NCBI GenBank assembly: GCA_964593555.1
Contig: CAZQIC010000103.1
Coordinates: 1 to 17,890 of the forward strand
Reading direction: 5' to 3'
DNA length: 17,890 bases
Origin: CAZQIC01 sp964593555
GTDB lineage: Bacteria > Bacteroidota > Bacteroidia > JAFLBG01
The notes under the pieces are model-generated. The model had not been told where the DNA came from. It ran no database searches and saw only the letters and a program-made list of their open reading frames with translations. Positions 1-8,205 of this stretch are shown piece after piece (positions within the stretch are counted from its first letter, which is position 1; every line of letters starts with the position of its first letter). The translations under genes and the position numbers were made by a program.

Positions 1-36
1 GTTCAAACTTTTTTCTAACTTTATGTTCTTAATATC

Positions 37-351
37 TTATTCGGTATAAACTCTACTGTATATAGAAACGGTTTTATAATAAACCTTTATTTTTTTGAAA
101 ATCAAATTAACCTCTACATTGCTTATAATGCTGTAATAATCTATACTGCCCTTTTTTTCATGTATTGTATTTAAAGTACCTATCTTAAAACCTCCCAATT
201 TTATCGCATAGGTAAAGTTCTCTGCATTTATAGTTGTAACAGTAAAAAACAGAGTAGCGAACACTATATATTTTTTAATAAGACCTGGCACTTTATGATA
301 GTAAAGCTTGTCGTCTCTAATTTCCTTTGCTATCATTGAATTGAAATCCAA
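37..351 (-). pseudogene. Shortened DUF6134-like secreted protein fragment
   Basis: After an unlikely N-terminal stretch, a signal peptide (about residues 25-43, K-K-Y-I-V-F-A...I-N-A) leads into a segment resembling the start of DUF6134-type periplasmic proteins (F-T-Y-A-I-K-L-G-G-F-K-I-G-T-L, then a basic K-V-Y-Y-K strand). Family members are roughly twice this length as I recall, and this frame stops at 37-39. In a neighbouring frame the sequence continues N-K-I-L-R-T and then also stops, which fits decay or frameshift. The ATG at 351 lies next to a possible insertion-sequence end, so the original start is more likely the GTG at about 291, just before the signal peptide. Function is unknown. 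The family assignment is by pattern memory only, and it could instead be a short intact protein. Confidence 0.45.
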
Positions 352-905
352 GTGTCTCGTCCTGAAAAAAGTTTACACTTTTTGGTTAATAATCCTGTTA
401 CAAGTTTACAAAGTTTTCGTGTTGTACTTTGTCCGATGAATTTTTGAAATTCCATTTGGTAACTTGTGAAAATTGTTTTTTGAAGAAATTCAAAAAAATC
501 ATTAAATCCATCTTTCTTGTTTCGGTCAATTTCAAATTCCTTTGGTTCCGGTCCAAATTTTGCATAATATTTATCCTGCAAATCCTTTCTAACAAGAATA
601 TGAATAAGAATTAAATCTTGCGGTAATGTCTCTGGAGCAGAACAAACCGTTAGACCTATTCCAAATTGCCAGAATGAACCTTCTGCCGGTGTGAGCGCAT
701 TTATGAGAGCCGGAGGAACAATCGTAAACTTCTGTTCCTCATTAATTTGATAAAGCGAAAATTGGCTGTCTGGGACTTGAAGGTATTCCCTGAATTTTTT
801 CACCAATTCTATTGAAAACATATGGCAGTCGATTTCAAACTTTTGAAAATCCTGCTGTGCTGTACCATAAGCCATACACAATTCATGAAATTTTGTTTGT
901 TCCAT
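333..905 (-). CDS. Unknown 190-residue protein after arsM
   Basis: I do not recognise this family. The protein is soluble, with no signal peptide or membrane segment. It has three cysteines in the first 90 residues (10, 27 and 88), two more near 166 and 177, and an amphipathic C-terminal half rich in F, K and D/E (N-D-F-F-E-F-L-Q-K). It starts 19 bp after the arsM stop codon in the same direction and is probably the last gene of that operon. The final 25 or so residues (from about K-L-C-K-L to the stop) are encoded by DNA that looks like an insertion-sequence end. The native C-terminus may therefore have been replaced. Placement suggests a role connected to arsenic methylation, but nothing in the sequence proves it. 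Confidence 0.6.
   Translation of the reverse strand: MEQTKFHELCMAYGTAQQDFQKFEIDCHMFSIELVKKFREYLQVPDSQFSLYQINEEQKFTIVPPALINALTPAEGSFWQFGIGLTVCSAPETLPQDLILIHILVRKDLQDKYYAKFGPEPKEFEIDRNKKDGFNDFFEFLQKTIFTSYQMEFQKFIGQSTTRKLCKLVTGLLTKKCKLFSGRDTWISIQ
353..378. mobile_element. Possible insertion-sequence terminus remnant
   Basis: The stretch beginning TGTCTCGTCCTGAAA and continuing into GTTTACAC resembles the terminal inverted repeat of IS3-type elements that I associate with Bacteroidota. It sits between the end of the unknown 190-residue gene and a shortened DUF6134-like gene, and it supplies the last codons of the former. No transposase and no second end are visible, so it would be a solo end or deletion scar. 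The resemblance is from memory and has not been searched. Confidence 0.35.
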
Positions 906-924
906 AATTTATTATTTTATTGTT

Positions 925-1893
925 TTAACAACATCCTCCACCATCATAGAAATATGTGGATTCAGAGATAAAAATATCATTCCGGCCCAATTCCGTGAGA
1001 GCATTAGCGGTTTTATCGCACACTGCTAACGGCTGATTTTGCAATAAGGTATGCCCTTTGTGATCATCGAATAATTCATCCACACCAAAATAAATGGCTG
1101 TTTTTCCTGTAAAAATACATGCCCCATCATCAGGCATTGGATCCTTTATAGCACAAACTTCAACGCTCTCAATATAAATCAGCTTATCTGTTTTATAGTG
1201 CTTTGAATCAAGGATACGGTACGGACGTTTAGCTCTTATTTCAACAGTTCCAAAACCGATATCCGTTATCATCTTTATATACTCCTTAAGTGGTAATGCC
1301 CCGCTCAAACACAAGGCTCTCAAACGTTCATCATTTAACAAATTTTCCGGCATTTTAGTTTCGCATGTAGGATCTGAAAGAACTAACCGTCCTCTTGGTT
1401 TGAGAACCCGGTACATCTCGCTGAGAGCTTTTTTCAAATCTTCTGCTTTAAAAATATTGAACAGGCAATTCTGAGCTGCTACATCCACGCTTTCATCTTC
1501 AATAGGCAAATTAAGAGCATCTCCTTTTCTCAATTCAACAAACTCCGATTTGAACCAGGGATTTTGCTTTTCTGCTTCCACAAAATTTTCTTTACTCGCC
1601 AATAGCATTTCATCCACTACGTCAACACCTATAACACCTGCTTTTTGTCTGCTGAAATAGGAAAACTGCAAAAGTTCCATTCCTCCGCCAACACCTACGT
1701 ATAGAATTTTGGGATTATTAACAAGGTCGCGCGGATGAACAGTACTTCCGCAACCATAATTCATCTGAAGCATTTTTGTCGGTATAGATAAGCCCGGCAA
1801 TTGCCAAACAGGTGTTGTTGTACAGCACAATCCTACATCAGGCTTTAATGCCGCTTCTTTATATACATTTTTTGTTGTTTCTAAGTAACTCAT
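925..1893 (-). CDS. arsM: Arsenite methyltransferase ArsM, arsenosugar type
   Basis: A SAM-dependent class I methyltransferase expected to convert As(III) to mono- and dimethylated arsenic in the cytoplasm, the first step of arsenosugar synthesis. The Rossmann motif I is V-G-V-G-G-G (66-71), followed by an acidic residue after the second strand (G-V-D-V, D91). Cysteines expected for As(III) binding are present: Cys48 in N-Y-G-C-G, Cys143 in Q-N-C-L-F-N and Cys195 in L-C-L-S-G-A. The last two match the N-C-x-x-N and C-x-S-G-A contexts of ArsM enzymes. There is also a Cys23-Cys24 pair near the N-terminus and a terminal G-G-G-C-C. At 322 residues it carries a C-terminal domain beyond the methyltransferase core. 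It lies downstream in the operon begun by the PiT gene, with a 21-bp gap from the upstream gene. Confidence 0.88.
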   Translation of the reverse strand: MSYLETTKNVYKEAALKPDVGLCCTTTPVWQLPGLSIPTKMLQMNYGCGSTVHPRDLVNNPKILYVGVGGGMELLQFSYFSRQKAGVIGVDVVDEMLLASKENFVEAEKQNPWFKSEFVELRKGDALNLPIEDESVDVAAQNCLFNIFKAEDLKKALSEMYRVLKPRGRLVLSDPTCETKMPENLLNDERLRALCLSGALPLKEYIKMITDIGFGTVEIRAKRPYRILDSKHYKTDKLIYIESVEVCAIKDPMPDDGACIFTGKTAIYFGVDELFDDHKGHTLLQNQPLAVCDKTANALTELGRNDIFISESTYFYDGGGCC

Positions 1894-1914
1894 AGTTTTA
1901 TTTATTAGTGTTTA

Positions 1915-3060
1915 TTATAGAGGATCCAATCGTATAAGTTCATTTTTTAGGGAATTCACATACCAAAGTTTTCCGGAAGGCCCTACTTTTATTCCTGTTA
2001 TTCCAGCAGATCCGGTTTGAATTCTGGCTAACTCCTTTTTAGTATTTACATCATAAGCAATGATCTCCCCTGTTAAGTAATCACTTACAAAAAGCCTGTT
2101 TTCATTGATTTCAATTCCACAGGGTGTTTCTATACCAGAATCAATAAAAACTTCCCATTCTACATCTTTTATTTCCCAATGCTCTGCCAAAGGTTCATTT
2201 ATTAACATCAGATCACTTTTTTTAGCCCCGGTTTTTGTATTTAATCTTAATACGCGTTTGTTTCCAACATCACAGACATATAACCATCCACTGTTTTTAT
2301 CCAATATCAAATGACCGGGAATTGCTTCAGTAGGATGTCGATTTACAGATACCTCCATATACCTGTGTATCGTTCCGTCAGAATGATCATCGTTTCCGGG
2401 ACCATGATCTTCAACAAAATCATATCTTACAATATGACCATTATAACCATCGAATACCCAATATACATTGGCAGAATCATGAGCTATGCCCATTGAGAAA
2501 GGACTTGCGTGGAGCATATCCAAATGACTTCCATTTCCTCCGGAAGGCCTTGCATATATGTCCAAATTGCCCGACCATAGTGTAGGTCCAGTGAAAGTGC
2601 CTCCACTATGATTGGCATCTGCAACACAAGTAGTTGTTGCCCAGTTCCCATTATCCCCAAAAGCTATCCCTGAAGGCAATGACATGAAGTGCAAGGCATT
2701 TCCATCTTTTCTGTAATCGAAAGTTTGGCTCCCTGTTCCTGGATTGAGAAACATAACAGTACTACCTCCCGACATTTCTGTTTCTTTATTAATAACCCAT
2801 AATTCATTGGGTCTTGAAGGGTCGGGGTTAAAATCAATATCCTGCGGTGTTTCAAGCTTATTGGCAGATGTGGCTATCACCGTAAAAGCAGGCAAATTTT
2901 TTCCGTAATTTGCAGGAGTGGCAGAATTATAGAATTCAGGAACCGTGTTAATCATATCTTCCTGTGGCACGATTTCGACTTCTTTGTCTTTCTTACAGGA
3001 AAAGATGGCGACCGAAAAGACAAATGCTACAAGGTAGATGTTTCTTTTTTTTGAATTCAT
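1915..3060 (-). CDS. NHL/beta-propeller-like lipoprotein
   Basis: A predicted envelope lipoprotein: hydrophobic signal sequence ending A-I-F-S-C with Cys22 followed by K-K-D-K, the usual Bacteroidota style. The remaining 360 residues show repeated blades of NHL/SMP-30 character, for example H-L-I-L-D-K...W-L-Y-V-C-D-V-G-N-K-R-V-L-R-L and I-E-I-N...L-F-V-S-D-Y-L-T-G-E-I-I-A-Y-D. They end with a G-P-S-G-K-L-W-Y-V-N blade. Such propellers bind ligands or proteins, or catalyse lactone or ester hydrolysis; no catalytic set is evident, so I do not assign a reaction. It lies between the Omp28-like lipoprotein (47-bp gap) and arsM (21-bp gap). An envelope-side step or binding role in handling the arsenic product is inference from position only. 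Confidence 0.75.
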   Translation of the reverse strand: MNSKKRNIYLVAFVFSVAIFSCKKDKEVEIVPQEDMINTVPEFYNSATPANYGKNLPAFTVIATSANKLETPQDIDFNPDPSRPNELWVINKETEMSGGSTVMFLNPGTGSQTFDYRKDGNALHFMSLPSGIAFGDNGNWATTTCVADANHSGGTFTGPTLWSGNLDIYARPSGGNGSHLDMLHASPFSMGIAHDSANVYWVFDGYNGHIVRYDFVEDHGPGNDDHSDGTIHRYMEVSVNRHPTEAIPGHLILDKNSGWLYVCDVGNKRVLRLNTKTGAKKSDLMLINEPLAEHWEIKDVEWEVFIDSGIETPCGIEINENRLFVSDYLTGEIIAYDVNTKKELARIQTGSAGITGIKVGPSGKLWYVNSLKNELIRLDPL

Positions 3061-3107
3061 AGCGATATGGTTTTAGTTCAATTTATTGAATAAATCATTT
3101 ATGCCAT

Positions 3108-3920
3108 TTATCCAAAGCGAAAACCGCATTTGGGAACATATCTGTTGTTCTCTTTTTTCCATAGTACGGAAACAAAGTAAATTAAATTATCTCCATCATA
3201 ATTTATAAACTCATATTGAAATTCAAATTTTCCATCCTTAAATTGAATTTGTTTACCCCAGGCATTATTATCAACAGCGTGTCTTATTACATAATTATGA
3301 ATTGCCGGATTAGATGAATAGCTTGTTTGATGGTGTATCAATGAGTCATTTAGCAGATAACAGGATAAGAAGTATTCCCCATTTAAAAGCACTTCAGATT
3401 GTTTTATACCGGTTTTTATATAAATACTATTATTTCCCCTTTTAATAACTCTCCCATCTATAAGCGCATTTGAACCTGACAGGGCATTGTCTATCATTGC
3501 ATTGATATAATTAATGGATGTCTGGCCATTGATATATCCGCCTGATAAGGTCACTCCATTAGTGTCATTGAGCCAAATCTGAGGGGTATATATACTTCCA
3601 TATCTGTTAGCTGCTATTGCTTCTGAAATTGAAGTGATCATCGGATCTCCATATTTTATATGTATTGCCAATGGCACTACTTTATCCTTATTTTCATTAG
3701 ATATAGAATAAAATGTAGGCTTTCCCCAGCTTCCGCAACCCGGACAGCCTGTACTGGTATATTCAAATAAAATTGGTTTTGCCGGTTTTTCGTATTGAAG
3801 AACAGTATCGGGGAATGCATTATCATCCTCAGTTGATTTTACTTCAGACACAATTTCATTTTTCTTGCATGAGAACATCAGCAAGAGGATCATTGAAAAA
3901 AATAAAGTTTGCTTTTTCAT
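3108..3920 (-). CDS. Omp28-like lipoprotein with thioredoxin-type CxxC
   Basis: A predicted lipoprotein with a thioredoxin-like region. The ATG at 3918-3920 gives a clean signal (M-K-K-Q-T-L-F-F...M-F-S-C-K-K) with Cys18 as lipidation site. An ATG 15 bp upstream adds five non-signal residues and overlaps the previous gene, so I prefer the shorter start. The motif T-G-C-P-G-C-G-S-W (Cys59 and Cys62) follows a hydrophobic strand, as in thioredoxin folds. A T-P-Q-I-W-L segment about 60 residues later matches the cis-proline region, and the H-N-Y-V-I-R motif near residue 210 is typical of Omp28-family proteins. It probably acts in the periplasm or on the outer membrane in thiol-disulfide exchange. 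In this operon a dithiol could handle or reduce arsenicals, but that is inference. Confidence 0.75.
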   Translation of the reverse strand: MKKQTLFFSMILLLMFSCKKNEIVSEVKSTEDDNAFPDTVLQYEKPAKPILFEYTSTGCPGCGSWGKPTFYSISNENKDKVVPLAIHIKYGDPMITSISEAIAANRYGSIYTPQIWLNDTNGVTLSGGYINGQTSINYINAMIDNALSGSNALIDGRVIKRGNNSIYIKTGIKQSEVLLNGEYFLSCYLLNDSLIHHQTSYSSNPAIHNYVIRHAVDNNAWGKQIQFKDGKFEFQYEFINYDGDNLIYFVSVLWKKENNRYVPKCGFRFG

Positions 3921-3931
3921 GTGTGTGTTTA

Positions 3932-5476
3932 TCAAATATTTTTAACAGGAATATGTTCTATGATCTTGTATTTTCTTTTTACTGCAACAGATTGAAAGAC
4001 TGAATAATAACACACAGTTGCAAAACCGAATGTTAGCATAATATGAAAGGGCATCAGGCCATAATCCCCAATGTAAAATGCTTCCACAACTGCGAAGAGA
4101 AAATACAGAGATAATAGTCCTTCGGTCAGCGTAAGTGCATTAATCTGATTTGTGATATACTTATTGCTTTGCCATGCATCCGAATTATTAATGATATTAA
4201 ATTTGGGTGTCCTGATGAATGGAGTTTTCTTTCCAAAATATCCTTCCAATACTGCTATGGCATTGTGAAGTGAAAGTCCCATCATCACAGAAAGAAACAG
4301 GGGGAAAGTGCGAATAAAATAGAGCGTGGATTTTAATTTGCTTTTTTCCTGTTTGCTGTTTGAAACCCAATATAAAACAGCCAATATAAAGAAGCTCAGT
4401 AAAAACAATGAGGCAAAAAGAAACAACTGTTTAAATTCAGGAAAATATTGTTTGATGAAAAGTAAAGGGACGCTTAGAATGGCACAGGTAATAATGCTTA
4501 CAAATACTCCACTGTTTAACAAATGAAATAACCCGTGCCATTTTACAAGAAAAGGTTTATTGGAACGCAATACATTACGGAGTTGTTTTACTGCAACTTC
4601 TGCTCCTCCTTTTGTCCATCGGTATTGTTGAGATTTCAAAGCGCTCATCACCGGGGGTAATTCTGCCGGAGATTCCACATCTTCGAGATACACAAACTTC
4701 CAGTCTTTCAGTTGTGCCCGGTAGCTTAAATCGAGGTCTTCTGTCAACGTATCAGGTTGCCAGTTACCCGCATCAATAATACACGACTTGCGCCATATTC
4801 CGGCAGTTCCATTAAAATTGATAAAGCAATTTCCACTATTGCGCCCTACCTGTTCAATAGAAAAATGTGCATCTAATCCGAATGCCTGGAGTTTGGTTAG
4901 CAATGAATAGTTTTTATTGATATGCTCCCACCTGGTTTGAACCATACCCACATTCTTATCAGAAAAATGCGGAACGGTTTTTTGAAGAAAATCTTTGGTT
5001 GGAACAAAATCAGCATCGAAAATAGCGATGAACTCTCCCTTGGAAGTAATAAGACCGTCCACTAAAGCACCAGCTTTAAATCCTGTTCGGATTGGCCTCC
5101 TTACCTGAACTATATCAATTCCTTTGTCTTGCCATAGTTTTACCCTTTTAGCAATAATGTCAACGCTTTCGTCCGTAGAATCGTCAAGCACCTGAATTTC
5201 CAATTTATCAGACGGATAATCAAAAGAAGCAACCGAATCTATTAATCGCTCTACCACATACAATTCATTATATACAGGGAGTTGGACTGTTACATGCGGG
5301 TAAACATTTTCCTTTGGTTCTATCGGACTATTCTTTATTTTTTTTCGATCTCTCAGGTAGCGAAATACCAAATGAGCCTGCGCTATGCTGTACAGAAAAA
5401 TAAATAGCAATGCAAGTGTATATAACACAAGCACAATGATGAGTGCTATTTTTACAGCGATAATTTTTGTAAGCAT
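3932..5476 (-). CDS. Membrane glycosyltransferase, GT2 cellulose-synthase-like
   Basis: A 514-residue inner-membrane family 2 glycosyltransferase of the cellulose synthase/mannan synthase/ceramide glucosyltransferase type. It has an N-terminal membrane segment (about 8-35), then a cytoplasmic catalytic domain with D-D-S-T (98-101), D-A-D (154-156), T-E-D (245-247) and Q-Q-Y-R-W (283-287). These form the complete D, D, D, QxxRW set. Several C-terminal membrane segments follow (about 310-490). The substrate cannot be read from the sequence: such enzymes make polysaccharide chains or glycosylate membrane lipids. It starts 8 bp after the iron-sulfur protein gene and ends just before the Omp28-like gene, firmly inside the arsenosugar cluster. 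A role in attaching sugar to an arsenic-containing lipid or glycan is plausible but unproven. Confidence 0.85.
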   Translation of the reverse strand: MLTKIIAVKIALIIVLVLYTLALLFIFLYSIAQAHLVFRYLRDRKKIKNSPIEPKENVYPHVTVQLPVYNELYVVERLIDSVASFDYPSDKLEIQVLDDSTDESVDIIAKRVKLWQDKGIDIVQVRRPIRTGFKAGALVDGLITSKGEFIAIFDADFVPTKDFLQKTVPHFSDKNVGMVQTRWEHINKNYSLLTKLQAFGLDAHFSIEQVGRNSGNCFINFNGTAGIWRKSCIIDAGNWQPDTLTEDLDLSYRAQLKDWKFVYLEDVESPAELPPVMSALKSQQYRWTKGGAEVAVKQLRNVLRSNKPFLVKWHGLFHLLNSGVFVSIITCAILSVPLLFIKQYFPEFKQLFLFASLFLLSFFILAVLYWVSNSKQEKSKLKSTLYFIRTFPLFLSVMMGLSLHNAIAVLEGYFGKKTPFIRTPKFNIINNSDAWQSNKYITNQINALTLTEGLLSLYFLFAVVEAFYIGDYGLMPFHIMLTFGFATVCYYSVFQSVAVKRKYKIIEHIPVKNI

Positions 5477-5484
5477 ATCTCTAA

Positions 5485-6840
5485 TTATAAATTCAACTTT
5501 GCCTCTTTATTCCCAATAAGAATAGGATTGTCATTAATCCGTCCTTTTAAAGGTCCGTTTTCTAAATTGAGAACGCCTCTCGGACACACAGTTGAGCACA
5601 TACCACAACCTACGCAGGAGGCTCGTACTATATTCTGTCCTCGTTGTGCATACCATTTAACATCAATACCCATTTCACAATAGGTAGAACAATTCCCACA
5701 AGATATACACTGACCGCCATTGGTGGTGATTCTGAACCTTGAAAAAAATCGCTGCTGAATACCTAAGATAGCAGCCATCGGACAACCAAACCTGCACCAC
5801 ACACGGGTTCCCATTAAGGGATAAAATCCTACGCCAATAACGCCAGAAAAAACAGCACCAATTAAGAAGCCGTATGTTTTAGAAAAAGTTCCTGACAAAC
5901 TTCCAAGTATTTCACCATGATAGTAAGAGTTAAGCCATAGTAAACTCGTAGTAACAACAATAAAAACTAAGACACTATGAATCATCCATCTTTCGATTTT
6001 CCATGCTTTTAGAGATTTATCTGACAACTGACGGAAAGGATCACCGGCAGTGTTTGCTAATCCTCCACAACCACACACCCAGGAGCAATACCAACGTTTG
6101 CCATAGAAATAAGTTAAAACAGGAGTGGCGATGAATGTCATTATTCCTCCCCAAAATACCATAAACACTCCTAAACCTCCAGGCTGTTGTATCAAATAAT
6201 TAACTGTTGAGGGGAATAAATAATCATACTTCAATGGCCAGAAATAACTGAAATAAAACTCCGGCTGATTAAAAAGCTGCAATAAAGCCGGAATCAGATA
6301 AGCAAATCCAAATTGAAAAAACATTATTGATAATGTTCTTATGATCTGATAATTGGAATGGCGATATTTCAGAATGGCTTTGATTCCCATTACTAATATT
6401 GCAATGGTATAAAGAGTTCCATATAATAACCATTGGTCTGATGTTTTGCCACGAAGAAGTTTACTAAGAGGATCCATCATACGAATTAAATTTTCTAACA
6501 ACGATGGAAACCAATAAAGAACAATATAAAAACCAGTAATTATTACACCGAGCATCCAGGCAAAAATCCCTCTGGATGTTAATGAACTATGCCAGTTGTG
6601 ATTGTTTTTTACACCAGCCGTTTCGTTTAAGTATTTTCTTAGAATATAAATAAGAGAGCCTGCAACTGACAAACCGATGCTTAATGAAAAAAATAATATT
6701 GAATTTTGGCTTCCCCCACCAAATGCGGCTATAAGAAACAGTAGAAGGCCAACTGAAAAAAGAATTAATCCTATTTTTTGAATTGCATCTGTTTCCAAAG
6801 GATTGGGATTACTAATGCTAATTGATTCGTTATTTTCCAT
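5485..6840 (-). CDS. NapH-like membrane 4Fe-4S protein
   Basis: A polytopic inner-membrane electron-transfer protein of the NapH/NosR-C-terminal type. About seven to nine hydrophobic segments span residues 20-340. The membrane-edge motifs C-S-W-V-C-G-C-G (Cys252, 256, 258) and W-C-R-F-G-C-P (Cys349, 353) are the two signatures of this family. The C-terminus carries two complete 4Fe-4S ferredoxin motifs: C-I-S-C-G-N-C-S-T-Y-C (378-388) and C-V-G-C-G-M-C-S-T-V-C-P (409-420). Such proteins move electrons between the quinone pool and soluble or periplasmic partners. It lies 8 bp downstream of the FAD reductase gene, which suggests a working pair. In an arsenosugar cluster it might reduce a pentavalent arsenic intermediate or supply electrons to ArsS; both are inferences. 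Confidence 0.85.
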   Translation of the reverse strand: MENNESISISNPNPLETDAIQKIGLILFSVGLLLFLIAAFGGGSQNSILFFSLSIGLSVAGSLIYILRKYLNETAGVKNNHNWHSSLTSRGIFAWMLGVIITGFYIVLYWFPSLLENLIRMMDPLSKLLRGKTSDQWLLYGTLYTIAILVMGIKAILKYRHSNYQIIRTLSIMFFQFGFAYLIPALLQLFNQPEFYFSYFWPLKYDYLFPSTVNYLIQQPGGLGVFMVFWGGIMTFIATPVLTYFYGKRWYCSWVCGCGGLANTAGDPFRQLSDKSLKAWKIERWMIHSVLVFIVVTTSLLWLNSYYHGEILGSLSGTFSKTYGFLIGAVFSGVIGVGFYPLMGTRVWCRFGCPMAAILGIQQRFFSRFRITTNGGQCISCGNCSTYCEMGIDVKWYAQRGQNIVRASCVGCGMCSTVCPRGVLNLENGPLKGRINDNPILIGNKEAKLNL

Positions 6841-6848
6841 TGGATTAA

Positions 6849-8180
6849 TTATTTGAATATTTTGTTAGTAAACTCCCGATTTTTTAATTTAAGAATCTTA
6901 CCTAATTGCTGATTATATTTTTCTATAATTTTAGGTTCATGTTTCCGGTAAAATTCCGGGTTGAAATTTGCCTCACGTAAATGTTCAATCACATAATCTA
7001 TTCTCCTGCCATCAGAGAGCCATTGGTCAAAGACTTCATGTCGCATCCGTATTCCAAATACATTTATTCCAATCAGATGTTCGGTAATTTTATCATAAAT
7101 AACTCTGAAACTGATTTTGCCATTTGGATGTTCCCAATAAAATGCTGCTTCATTTTCCTTTAATGTATTTCCAACCCATCCGTATGTTTGATACTCTATA
7201 TCAAAGAATTTAGCTGAATTAAACCAGTGTCCTGGCGAATAAGCTGAATGCTCACCGCAAATTGTTTTAGCAAGCGTTTCCCCATGCATACGTCCGGTGT
7301 ACCATACTTGTTCAATGAGTTTTCTTCCTTCCGGTGGGACATTAAACTCGGCACAATCACCAATAGCATATACACACGGCACATTCGTTTCAAAATATTC
7401 ATTTACCAAAATACCACGCTTGGTTTCAATGCCGGAGTTTTTTAAAAAATCAATATTGGGGCTAACGCCAACTGTTAAACCCACAAACTCACACTTTATT
7501 TCTTCTCCTTTTCCGGTAATAATAGAATGAACCCGTCCGGTTGAATCTCCCTTTATTTCTTTCAGCTCTGTATCGAGCTGAAGCTCTATATGATGTTCCC
7601 GGATATGACGATTAATCATCTTCGCTTCTTCAACAGGTAATATATTGCCCCAAAAGTTTTTCTCCCGTACAAGTAAGGTTACAGGGATATCTCGTGAGCG
7701 AAGCATTTCTGCCATCTCAATCCCAATTAATCCCCCACCAACAATCACAGCCCTTGAGATGTTTTTGGTGTTTTCTTCCATTTGCTCTAAATCCTGTAAA
7801 TTATATAAGCCTTGAACACCTTTTAAATCTTGTCCAGGCCAGCCAAATTTGTTGGATTTGGAACCGGTGGCAAGTACAAGTGTATCATAGTGAAGTGATG
7901 AACCATCGGGAAACAGGAGCAACTTTTTATTTGTATCAACCTTCTCTACAAAATTCTTAACGAGGTCTATTCTGTTTTTCTTCCAAAAGTCATCCTCATA
8001 AGGCTTAGTATGTTCAAATTTCATGTGACCCATATAGATATACATGAGTGCAGTACGCGAAAAGAAATGATCGGATTCGGAAGAAATAACGGTGATTTGG
8101 TTTCGGCTCAGTTTTCGCAAATGCTTTGCACAGGTGATCCCTGATATCCCATTTCCAATGATTACGATATGTTTTCCCAT
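6849..8180 (-). CDS. NAD(P)/FAD-dependent oxidoreductase
   Basis: A flavoprotein reductase of the two-dinucleotide-domain type (nitrite reductase/rubredoxin reductase/AIF-like). Numbered from the upstream ATG at 8222, the FAD motif is G-N-G-I-S-G (23-28) directly after K-H-I-V-I-I. The second motif is A-T-G-S (118-121), the NAD(P)H motif is V-G-G-G-L-I-G-I-E (161-169), and the late FAD-binding G-D is in A-I-G-D-C-A (288-289). A C-terminal domain of about 150 residues follows. I prefer the ATG at 8178-8180, which starts right at the flavin fold; the ATG at 8220-8222 adds 14 residues and overlaps the upstream gene by 17 bp. It is closely followed by the NapH-like gene, so electrons probably flow NAD(P)H to FAD to Fe-S protein. 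The final acceptor is unknown. Confidence 0.87.
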   Translation of the reverse strand: MGKHIVIIGNGISGITCAKHLRKLSRNQITVISSESDHFFSRTALMYIYMGHMKFEHTKPYEDDFWKKNRIDLVKNFVEKVDTNKKLLLFPDGSSLHYDTLVLATGSKSNKFGWPGQDLKGVQGLYNLQDLEQMEENTKNISRAVIVGGGLIGIEMAEMLRSRDIPVTLLVREKNFWGNILPVEEAKMINRHIREHHIELQLDTELKEIKGDSTGRVHSIITGKGEEIKCEFVGLTVGVSPNIDFLKNSGIETKRGILVNEYFETNVPCVYAIGDCAEFNVPPEGRKLIEQVWYTGRMHGETLAKTICGEHSAYSPGHWFNSAKFFDIEYQTYGWVGNTLKENEAAFYWEHPNGKISFRVIYDKITEHLIGINVFGIRMRHEVFDQWLSDGRRIDYVIEHLREANFNPEFYRKHEPKIIEKYNQQLGKILKLKNREFTNKIFK

Positions 8181-8205
8181 GTTATTGATGCACAATTTTC
8201 TGATG

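Noticed and set aside
7248..7960. Several 60-90-codon plus-strand frames across the FAD reductase gene
   Set aside because: All overlap a strong minus-strand coding region with intact flavin and nucleotide motifs; none shows a signal or domain.
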